The position numbers were made by a program, and so were the translations under genes. Positions 1 through 5,632 of a DNA stretch of 6,946 bases are shown piece after piece; within the stretch, counting starts at the first letter, position 1, and every line of letters begins with the position of its first letter. The notes under the pieces are model-generated. The model saw nothing but the letters and a program-made list of their open reading frames with translations. It was not told the DNA's origin and searched no databases. The stretch is from Symbiobacteriaceae bacterium. Lineage in GTDB: Bacteria > Bacillota > JAAYKD01 > WRDA01. The DNA is taken from NCBI GenBank assembly GCA_009783675.1, contig WRDA01000073.1, forward strand, positions 1 through 6,946, written 5' to 3'.

Positions 1-1338
1 ACTGATTCGCTTTAACTCCTCCCTGGGTAGCAAAGCCAGAATATCCCAGGAGAGATCCAGGGTTTCGAAGATCGAACGGTTCGTCGTAAATCCCTGATTG
101 AGGAAGGTCTGTTCGAATCTCTCGGCAAACCTGACATAATCCTTATCTAAAGTCGAAATGGCGCTCTCTCCCAGGATAGCCGCAAGTTCCTGAGCCTTCT
201 TGCCCTGAGCATAGGCCGCCGAGACCTGGTTCATGACCCCTGAGTGATCCCCTCTGGTGCGACCCTCGCCGATCCCCTTGTCTTTCAGGCGGGAGAGGGA
301 AGCCAGAACATCGATGGGAGGCAGGATATGTCTGGCGAAAAGATCCCTGGAGAGGATGATCTGTCCCTCGGTGATGTAACCGGTGAGGTCGGGGATTGGA
401 TGGGTGATATCGCTCTCGGGCATGGTCAGGATAGGCATCTGGGTGATCGATCCATTCTTGCCTTTGATTCTGCCAGCCCGCTCATAGATGCGGGAGAGGT
501 TGGTATAGAGATAACCAGGATAACCTCGCCGGCCGGGAACCTCGCGCCTAGCTGAGGAGATCTCCCGCAGTGCCTCACAGTAGTTTGTCATGTCATACAT
601 GATGACCAGGACATGCATCTCCTTCTCGAACGCCAGATACTCCGCTGCCGTCAGAGCCATCTTAGGTGTAGCGATGCGCTCCACCGCCGGGTCGCTGGCC
701 AGGTTGAGAAAGAGGACAGCGTGATCTAAGACGCCGGTACTGCGAAAGTCTCGGATGAAGAAGTCGGCATCCTCGTGGGTGATCCCCAAAGAGACGAAGA
801 TGACCGCGAAGCGTTCTTCTGCTCCCAGGACCTTAGCCTGACGGGCGACCTGAGCTGCCAGATCCATATGAGGCAAGCCTGCCTCAGAGAAGATCGGCAG
901 CTTTTGTCCGCGTACCAGGGTGTTGAGTTCGTCGATAGCCGAGACTCCGGTCTGGATGAACTCATCAGGGTATTCCCTGGCGATGGGGTTGATGGCTTCT
1001 CCATTGATATCCAGCTGTTTTTCCGGGATCACCGGGGCGCGATTGTCCAGAGGGCGTCCCAGGCCGTCGAAGACCCTCCCGATCATCGCTTCGGAGACAT
1101 CCAAGGTAAATGGTTTACCTAAGAACCTGATTTTAGTATTGCTGGGCGTAATCCCGGCAGTGCCTTCGAAGATCTCCAGCAGGGCTCTGTCCTGATGGAT
1201 TTCGATGACCTGACCGAGACGCCGTTCCCCGTTGCCGAGGACGACTTCCACCACTTCGTCATAGGTGGCGCCTTCCACGCCGGTGACCTCGAGGAGAGGT
1301 CCGGTCGTCTTCTCCACGCTGCGAAAATATCTGATCAA
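1..1338 (-). CDS. ntpB: V/A-type ATPase subunit B (non-catalytic head subunit), C-terminus cut by window edge
   Basis: This is the regulatory nucleotide-binding subunit that alternates with A in the cytoplasmic A3B3 head and supplies the arginine finger to the A active site. The frame is open for 446 codons from a TTG start to base 1, with no stop in the window. The family is usually about 460 residues, so roughly 10-20 are missing. Seen in order: an N-terminal beta-barrel (about 1-75), GRVFDGLGRP (87-96), the degenerate P-loop region (about 147-165, SEAGLPHMDLAAQ), EVPGRRGYPGYLYTNL (266-281), ERAGRI, THPIPDLTGYITEGQ (312-326), and SLSRLKDKG with Arg350, which matches the E. hirae arginine finger. 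The TTG start is chosen because a strong GGGAGG lies 9 bases upstream and because the first residues (IRYFRSVEKTTGPL) align with the known N-terminus without a gap. Only 4 bases separate it from the end of A, so the two are probably translationally coupled. An Enterococcus-like order would put subunit D next downstream, outside the window. Confidence 0.97.
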   Translation of the reverse strand, partial: MIRYFRSVEKTTGPLLEVTGVEGATYDEVVEVVLGNGERRLGQVIEIHQDRALLEIFEGTAGITPSNTKIRFLGKPFTLDVSEAMIGRVFDGLGRPLDNRAPVIPEKQLDINGEAINPIAREYPDEFIQTGVSAIDELNTLVRGQKLPIFSEAGLPHMDLAAQVARQAKVLGAEERFAVIFVSLGITHEDADFFIRDFRSTGVLDHAVLFLNLASDPAVERIATPKMALTAAEYLAFEKEMHVLVIMYDMTNYCEALREISSARREVPGRRGYPGYLYTNLSRIYERAGRIKGKNGSITQMPILTMPESDITHPIPDLTGYITEGQIILSRDLFARHILPPIDVLASLSRLKDKGIGEGRTRGDHSGVMNQVSAAYAQGKKAQELAAILGESAISTLDKDYVRFAERFEQTFLNQGFTTNRSIFETLDLSWDILALLPREELKRIS

Positions 1339-1342
1339 ACCT

Positions 1343-3139
1343 CTATTCCTCCCTGGTCACTGGTGACAGCTCCGCCATCAGCCTATCTATCTCCTGGGTG
1401 CAGTTGTCAAGTTCTTCGGGACGATCTTCGGGGATGAATTTTACCTGAGCGACTCGCTCTCTGACCCGCCTGGTCTTTTCATAATAGTCTTCGAAGTTGT
1501 AACCCCGGTTGGCAATGAGCTCGGTGGATCGGTCATAAAACTCCATGATCAGGCGCAGCATCTTAAACTGTTTCGGCAGGGAGGTGAAGGAGTCCACACT
1601 GTGATATGCATTTTGCTGTAGATAGTCTTCTCTCAGGGATTTGGCAAACTCCAGCTTCAGTTTATCGATATCCGAAATAGAGTCGAAACCGACCAGTTTG
1701 ACGATCTCCATCAGGCGGCCCTCTTCCTGCAGCAGGGTCATACCCTGATGGATAACCTCGTCGATCCCCTCTTCGACAAACTGGCTGTAATAGAGATCAG
1801 CCGATTCCCCATAGAGACTGTAGGAGTTCATCCAGTTGATCGAAGGAAAATGACGCTGCCTGGCCAGAGTGGCATCTAAGCCCCAGAAGACCTTGACCAC
1901 GCGCAGGGTGTTTTGGGTCACCGGCTCGGAGAGATCTCCTCCCTGGGGAGAGACAGCGCTGATAGCGGTGACACTTCCCTCCCGGCCATTTGGTCTACCG
2001 ATGGCGATGACTCTGCCGGCTCGTTCGTAGTAACTGCTGAGTCGACTGCCCAGATAAGCCGGGTAACCCTCATCCCCTGGCATCTCCTCTAATCTGCCGG
2101 ATATCTCCCGCAGCGCTTCGGCCCAACGAGAAGTGGAATCGGCCATTACCGCCACATCGTAACCCATGTCCCGATAGTATTCGGCGATGCTGATTCCGGT
2201 ATAGATGGATGCTTCTCTGGCGGCGACCGGCATATTGGAGGTATTGGCTACCAGGATGGTGCGCTCCATCAGAGACAGGCCGGTCTTGGGATCTACCAGC
2301 TGCTGAAACTCGGTGACGGCGTCGGTCATCTCGTTACCGCGTTCGCCACAGCCTACGTAAACCACGATATCCACGTTGGACCATTTGGCGATCTGATGCT
2401 GGACTACGGTCTTTCCGGCGCCGAAGGGTCCGGGAACCGTCGCCGTGCCGCCCTTCATCACCGGGAAGAAGGTATCGATGACACGTTGTCCGGTGATCAT
2501 GGGCAGGCGTGGGGTGATCTTCTCGGTGATGGGACGTGACTTGCGCACAGGCCATTTTTGCATCATGCTGATCTTATGTAGCTGGTGGCGTTCGTCCTCG
2601 ATCTCACAGATAGTCTCTTCGACGGTAAAACTCCCCGGGGAGATTTGAGTGATGGTGCCTTTTAAACCATGAGGCAGCATAATTTTGTGCAGGATGCGCG
2701 AGGTTTCCGAGACCGTACCGAGGACATCACCGCCACTTACTTCCTGACCAACCGTCAGCAGAGGGGTGAACGACCAGCGTTTCTCACGGTCTAAAGCCGT
2801 GACGCTGACGCCTCTGGTTAAAAAGTCGCTACCGGTTGCGGCAAGCAGACTTTTAAGAGGGCGTTGGATACCGTCGAACATCGTGCTCATCAGTCCAGGC
2901 CCCAACTCGACACTGAGAGGTTCTCCCAGGGTAACCAGAGGATCGCCGTAAGCCAGGCCCGCAGTCTCCTCATAAACCTGAACCGAGGCAATCTCTCCCT
3001 CGATCTTGACGATCTCACCGATCAGGCCTTCCGGCCCAACCTGGCAGACATCCTGAATGCTGGCGTCTCGCATGTTGTCTGCGGTTACCAGTGGTCCGGA
3101 GACAGAGATTATACGCCCGACTATGCGATCTGAAGCCAT
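1343..3139 (-). CDS. ntpA: V/A-type ATPase subunit A (catalytic ATP-hydrolysing subunit)
   Basis: This is the catalytic subunit of the A3B3 head and binds and hydrolyses or synthesises ATP. It has 598 residues from the chosen start, normal for the family (about 580-600). Visible features, numbered from that start: an N-terminal barrel with VSGPLV (about 13-18), the long A-specific insertion or bulge (about 105-185), the P-loop GPFGAGKT (237-244, Lys243), GERGNE with the catalytic glutamate (Glu266), the Walker B stretch ending DSTSRWAEALREISGRLEEM (334-353), GDEGYPAYLGSRL (355-367), ISAVSPQGGDLSEPV, and a helical C-terminal domain (LREDYLQQNAY). All key residues are intact. An in-frame ATG lies 21 bases upstream (3160), but no ribosome-binding sequence precedes it, whereas GCGGTGA precedes the ATG at 3139 at the spacing seen for subunit C. 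The gap to subunit F is 30 bases. The last codons of A contain the binding site for B. Confidence 0.98.
   Translation of the reverse strand: MASDRIVGRIISVSGPLVTADNMRDASIQDVCQVGPEGLIGEIVKIEGEIASVQVYEETAGLAYGDPLVTLGEPLSVELGPGLMSTMFDGIQRPLKSLLAATGSDFLTRGVSVTALDREKRWSFTPLLTVGQEVSGGDVLGTVSETSRILHKIMLPHGLKGTITQISPGSFTVEETICEIEDERHQLHKISMMQKWPVRKSRPITEKITPRLPMITGQRVIDTFFPVMKGGTATVPGPFGAGKTVVQHQIAKWSNVDIVVYVGCGERGNEMTDAVTEFQQLVDPKTGLSLMERTILVANTSNMPVAAREASIYTGISIAEYYRDMGYDVAVMADSTSRWAEALREISGRLEEMPGDEGYPAYLGSRLSSYYERAGRVIAIGRPNGREGSVTAISAVSPQGGDLSEPVTQNTLRVVKVFWGLDATLARQRHFPSINWMNSYSLYGESADLYYSQFVEEGIDEVIHQGMTLLQEEGRLMEIVKLVGFDSISDIDKLKLEFAKSLREDYLQQNAYHSVDSFTSLPKQFKMLRLIMEFYDRSTELIANRGYNFEDYYEKTRRVRERVAQVKFIPEDRPEELDNCTQEIDRLMAELSPVTREE
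1348..1353 (-). promoter_or_regulatory. Shine-Dalgarno site that fixes the TTG start of subunit B
   Basis: On the minus strand this reads GGGAGG, nine bases before the TTG at 1338. It lies inside the last codons of subunit A (Arg-Glu-Glu), so ribosomes finishing A are placed next to it. There is no ATG or GTG in frame nearby that would match the family N-terminus, so this site decides the start. Confidence 0.8.
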
Positions 3140-3143
3140 ATCC

Positions 3144-3150
3144 TCACCGC
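3144..3150 (-). promoter_or_regulatory. Shine-Dalgarno site favouring the inner ATG (3139) of subunit A
   Basis: The minus strand reads GCGGTGA, six of seven bases matching GAGGTGA of the consensus. Its GGTG ends five bases before the ATG at 3139, the same spacing as GAGGTG before the GTG of subunit C. The two outer ATG codons (3160 and 3157) have no such sequence ahead of them. Confidence 0.6.
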
Positions 3151-3169
3151 TTTTCATCATGATAAGAGA

Positions 3170-3481
3170 CTATAACACATTGACTCCGACGGCCTTCTCC
3201 ATGAGATCTCTGATCATCTGCCTGGAGAAGCTATGGCCATCTGCACTTTCACCTAAGGGGATAAAAATCGGGGTCAGAGAACTGCGATAACGGTCCAGGA
3301 TATCTTTTACCCCGGCACATAAACTATCTTCGATGAAGACGATGCCTATCTTTTGGCTCTCAATGCTTTCCAGAAACTCACGCAGAGCCTCTGTGGAAGG
3401 TGGGTTATATGTAGCCAAGCCGAACTGCAGGAAAGGAGTCAGGAATACCAAGCTACCGATGACGCAAATCTCACATTTCAT
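3170..3481 (-). CDS. ntpG: V/A-type ATPase subunit F (central-stalk tip)
   Basis: This is a small soluble subunit that caps the D shaft in the rotor and helps couple the catalytic head to rotation. It has 103 residues, typical for the family (about 100-110). It is recognised by the start MKCEICVIG, by the central KIGIVFIEDSL (about 44-54), by the DRYRSSLTPIFIPLGES stretch (63-79) that matches the family's tyrosine-arginine-leucine-proline-isoleucine strand, and by the ending LMEKAVGVNVL, where family members end in a similar AVG(V/A)DIL. The frame is open 75 bases further to an ATG at 3556, but that would add 25 unrelated residues deep inside C, so I use the ATG at 3481. The start overlaps the end of C by 11 bases, suggesting translational coupling. 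Oddity: the usual GD-x-D-(S/T)-V-x-G-F motif after the first strand is replaced by GSLVFLTPFLQFGL. It is named ntpG by the E. hirae scheme; other schemes call it atpF. Confidence 0.92.
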   Translation of the reverse strand: MKCEICVIGSLVFLTPFLQFGLATYNPPSTEALREFLESIESQKIGIVFIEDSLCAGVKDILDRYRSSLTPIFIPLGESADGHSFSRQMIRDLMEKAVGVNVL

Positions 3482-4490
3482 AGGGTATTCGTAGCCTCCT
3501 GGCGATCTCCCTGGCAGATAAACGCAGTTTTTTGCCAGCCAGCAGAGTCCGTACATTCTTGATCTCCATAAACTTATTAAAAAACAGCGCGCAGATGGGT
3601 TCCACTCCGAAAGGCATCATCTTGCAGGCTTTAGATCTTTCGATCAGATAATTATCGATCTGAACATCCAGGTCGGTGGTCAGAGCTTGCAAATCTCCGG
3701 GAGCTCTCCAGGCGGATTCATAACAGGACAGGAGAGGAAAAAAGCTTCGACAGTCTTCGAAAGTCAGCGGATCCTCACTCTCTGCACTGAGATCATCCAG
3801 GGGTTGCAACAGTTCCGCCACGGTGAAACGACCCAGTGCGGAGAGGGCTCGAGGTAGGAACTCCTCCGGTCGGCCCGCCTGAAACCACTGCAACATTACC
3901 GAGACATTGAAAAGATCGGTTTTTTCAGTGACGAAGGTTGAGATTCCTGTGGACTTAAGCCCGGCAGCGATCTCGCTCAGACAGAGGAAATAGGTTTGAT
4001 CCAAAATGAAATCAATGCCGTAAAAATCTTCGCTGGTTAAAGCAGCGAACATGCCGGCAGTCAAACTCGGATTATCCAGAATGTCATCTTCAGCCCTGAC
4101 CGTAGCAGAATGAATCGTCGGCAGGGTATAGCTGCCGTAATCGAGGAACAGATCGCTCAGGTTAATGCCAAGATGACGTTCCTTGACTACCAGCTTGATA
4201 TTATGGATATCGTAGAGCAGAGTGAACAGACGCCAGATGGCTTCAGTTGGTGTGATCTCCCGCAGCAGAGAGAAGACAGATCTCATCAACTCGTCGAGCA
4301 TATGGCCGTAATTATAAACATCCGCATCTGAGTAGGTGCGGAAATAGTTATGAATGTTCAACTCGTCCAGAGCCGATTGCAGGCTGTTCGTGGCCAGAAG
4401 AGCGGTATACTCCTTCTGCTTCAGCAGTCTGCTGTCTTCGAGGCTGGCGATGGTATTGGCCAGGGGATAGACTCTGGGGGTAGCTGGCAC
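3471..4490 (-). CDS. ntpC: V/A-type ATPase subunit C (rotor-to-ring adaptor, homologue of eukaryotic subunit d)
   Basis: This funnel-shaped, soluble, mostly helical subunit joins the central stalk (D/F) to the membrane K ring. At 339 residues it has the family's usual length (about 330-350). The sequence is poorly conserved in this family, so the call rests on several partial signals plus position: the N-terminal YPLANTIASLEDSRLL (8-23), which matches the family's Y-x-x-A-x-x-R/x-x-x-E-x-x-L-L opening; a second helix with LLATNSLQSALDEL; LLYDIHNIKLVVKERHLG (about 91-108), equivalent to the family's hydrophobic N-(L/I)-K motif; and the C-terminal EPICALFFNKFMEIKNVRTL (about 296-315), which matches the family's P-(V/I)-x-Y-x-x-x-K-x-x-E-x-x-N-(V/I)-R signature, followed by a basic RLSAREIARRLRIPYEM tail. 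The start is GTG, supported by GAGGTG five bases upstream. There is no alternative ATG nearby upstream in frame. The gap to E is 37 bases; the end overlaps F by 11. Confidence 0.95.
   Translation of the reverse strand: MPATPRVYPLANTIASLEDSRLLKQKEYTALLATNSLQSALDELNIHNYFRTYSDADVYNYGHMLDELMRSVFSLLREITPTEAIWRLFTLLYDIHNIKLVVKERHLGINLSDLFLDYGSYTLPTIHSATVRAEDDILDNPSLTAGMFAALTSEDFYGIDFILDQTYFLCLSEIAAGLKSTGISTFVTEKTDLFNVSVMLQWFQAGRPEEFLPRALSALGRFTVAELLQPLDDLSAESEDPLTFEDCRSFFPLLSCYESAWRAPGDLQALTTDLDVQIDNYLIERSKACKMMPFGVEPICALFFNKFMEIKNVRTLLAGKKLRLSAREIARRLRIPYEM
3495..3500 (-). promoter_or_regulatory. Shine-Dalgarno-like AGGAGG upstream of subunit F, long spacing
   Basis: A perfect AGGAGG lies within the end of subunit C, 13 bases before the ATG at 3481. 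That spacing is longer than usual, so initiation of F may depend partly on re-initiation by ribosomes that end at the overlapping stop of C. Confidence 0.5.
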
Positions 4491-4495
4491 GATGA

Positions 4496-4501
4496 CACCT
4501 C
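4496..4501 (-). promoter_or_regulatory. Shine-Dalgarno site for the GTG start of subunit C
   Basis: The minus strand reads GAGGTG, five bases before the GTG at 4490. A second purine-rich stretch, AGAGGAG, lies a few bases further upstream. Together they support initiation at GTG rather than at a more distant codon. Confidence 0.7.
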
Positions 4502-4527
4502 GCTCCTCTGTTTGGTGTTTATCAGGT

Positions 4528-5112
4528 TTAAGGAAATACCTCCTTGAGGATTTGGGCCGACTGCACGGCTCTCAGTTCCTCAATCAGGTCTTCGAAGAGG
4601 CAGTTATACTCGACGCGTTCATTGCGCAACAGAAAACCGCTCTTACCAAATACCGGTTCCGAACTGATGGAAATCTGTAAGTTTTCGGCGGCGGCAATAG
4701 CCCTGACAGCCTCTGAAGTGGAGAACTTATGCCGGGATAGCTCACCGATGTACAGAGTGTAAGAGCCGCTGAGACCGGCGATCGCACTCAGGAAAAGGGA
4801 CATAAAATCAGCTGCAGGAGCTTCGATCAGCTTTTGCACAGCCAGCGCAAAGATACCATCAATGAGTCCGTGCTCATAAGCCATTATTTCCCGGGAAAAC
4901 CTGGCTTTCAAATGATCAAGCAGACGGGTATATTCCAGCTCGTTCTGACGCAGGACCAGTTCGCGGCGCTTCTGATAACTCTCTTCATAGAAAGAGTTCT
5001 CACGCTGGATGACCTCATCGATGCTGCTCCTGATCTGCTCGTAGCGTTCCCGGTTATGTGCCTCAGCTTCCTCGCTGATCCGGTTGGCAATTAATTGAAT
5101 GCCATATTTCAT
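4528..5112 (-). CDS. ntpE: V/A-type ATPase subunit E (peripheral stalk)
   Basis: This subunit forms the peripheral stalk (stator) together with the small G/H subunit, tying the A3B3 head to membrane subunit I. It has 194 residues from the chosen start, the usual family length (about 185-200). The first 90 or so residues are charged and helical (RISEEAEAHNRERYEQIRSS, then a run rich in Glu, Arg and Gln to about residue 65), as expected for the right-handed coiled coil formed with G/H. The globular C-terminal domain contains LYIGELSRHKFS, then GKSGFLLRNERVEYNCLFED (about 156-175), which is the family's G-G-F-(L/V)-L-x-x-G-x-(V/I)-x-x-N-x-(T/S)-F signature with the usual Gly replaced by Glu, and ending LIEELRAVQSAQILKEVF. 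Two in-frame ATGs are possible, at 5118 and 5112. I chose 5112 because AGAGGTG ends 7 bases upstream of it but only 1 base upstream of 5118. The gaps are 33 bases to K and 37 to C. Confidence 0.95.
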   Translation of the reverse strand: MKYGIQLIANRISEEAEAHNRERYEQIRSSIDEVIQRENSFYEESYQKRRELVLRQNELEYTRLLDHLKARFSREIMAYEHGLIDGIFALAVQKLIEAPAADFMSLFLSAIAGLSGSYTLYIGELSRHKFSTSEAVRAIAAAENLQISISSEPVFGKSGFLLRNERVEYNCLFEDLIEELRAVQSAQILKEVFP

Positions 5113-5119
5113 ATTCATG

Positions 5120-5126
5120 CACCTCT
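5120..5126 (-). promoter_or_regulatory. Shine-Dalgarno site favouring the second ATG (5112) of subunit E
   Basis: The minus strand reads AGAGGTG. It is separated by seven bases from the ATG at 5112 but by only one base from the ATG at 5118, which is too close for normal initiation. The choice changes the product by only two residues. Confidence 0.65.
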
Positions 5127-5145
5127 GGAGCGGGAAGATATTTTA

Positions 5146-5604
5146 CTAGAGAACTATGAGAACAGAGATGACGAAGGCAAAGATGGCGTAGGTCTCAATC
5201 ATGGCTGAGTAGAGGACACCTTTAGTAGAATGCTCTGGCTGTTTGGCTAGAATTTGGATACCTGCTGTAGCCAGAATGGACTGTTTGTCTGCCGTAATCC
5301 AGCCAGCGATGCCCATTAAAGAGCCAGCCGAGAAACAACGCAGGGCATCCATGAAACCCATTCCCACATCGAACTTCATGAAGATGAGAAAGGCCACTAT
5401 AAAGCCATAGAGACCCTGGGAGGCAGACATCATCTGCAGGACCAGGGATTGTCCGAAGCGATCGGGATGCTCCGAGATCAAAGCAGCTGCTGCCTGTCCA
5501 ATCATCAGGGCGCCTTTGGCAGAACCGATTCCACAAAGTAAAAGGGCTAAGAAGAGACCAATAATGGTCATGATCTCCGGCAGCGCGTTAAGAAAAAGGC
5601 TCAT
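5146..5604 (-). CDS. ntpK: V/A-type ATPase subunit K (membrane rotor-ring proteolipid, sodium-type binding site)
   Basis: This is the ion-carrying proteolipid of the membrane rotor ring. Its 152 residues contain two fused hairpins, so four membrane helices (about 8-30, 52-77, 84-106, 128-152). Each half has a Gly-rich GIGSAKGA or GITADKQSILATAG-like region and an EHPDRFGQ or KQPEHSTKG loop, as in the 156-residue NtpK. Only the second hairpin carries the ion-binding acid, Glu137 (MIETYAIFAFVIS). Aligned from memory with E. hirae NtpK at a constant offset of two and no gaps, the sodium ligands Gln65, Gln110 and Glu139 correspond to Gln63, Gln108 and Glu137. Thr64 corresponds to Ser62, which keeps the hydroxyl, and Leu61, which contributes a backbone carbonyl, corresponds to Met59. 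Sodium coupling is therefore inferred. The ATG start has GAGGAG 8 bases upstream. It lies 28 bases after I and 33 before E. Confidence 0.97.
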   Translation of the reverse strand: MSLFLNALPEIMTIIGLFLALLLCGIGSAKGALMIGQAAAALISEHPDRFGQSLVLQMMSASQGLYGFIVAFLIFMKFDVGMGFMDALRCFSAGSLMGIAGWITADKQSILATAGIQILAKQPEHSTKGVLYSAMIETYAIFAFVISVLIVL

Positions 5605-5612
5605 TCATCTCT

Positions 5613-5618
5613 CTCCTC
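5613..5618 (-). promoter_or_regulatory. Shine-Dalgarno site for subunit K
   Basis: The minus strand reads GAGGAG, eight bases before the ATG at 5604, inside the 28-base gap after subunit I. Spacing and sequence are close to ideal, which suits the need for many K copies per complex. Confidence 0.75.
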
Positions 5619-5632
5619 ATGTAGTGTGAAAT

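Noticed and set aside
244..555. Plus-strand open frame of 103 codons opposite subunit B
   Set aside because: It is antisense to a clearly conserved gene, has no recognisable protein features, and its composition reflects the reverse complement of B codons. The same holds for the other plus-strand frames, for example 775-1122, 2864-3133, 4834-5094, 5999-6268 and 6494-6784.
3140..3160. Longer start for subunit A at 3160 or 3157
   Set aside because: No ribosome-binding sequence precedes these ATGs; the seven or six extra residues do not belong to the family's N-terminal barrel, and the ATG at 3139 has a suitable site.
3482..3556. Upstream extension of subunit F to an ATG at 3556 (128 residues)
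   Set aside because: The extra 25 residues have no resemblance to F subunits, would overlap C by 86 bases, and the family N-terminus (MKxxVIG-like) begins at 3481.
5222..5536. Minus-strand frame of 104 codons within subunit K in another phase
   Set aside because: It lies fully inside the well-conserved K gene and gives a sequence without family resemblance. The frames at 726-1004, 2334-2555, 4584-4787, 4908-5090 and 6003-6242 are shadows of B, A, E, E and I for the same reason.
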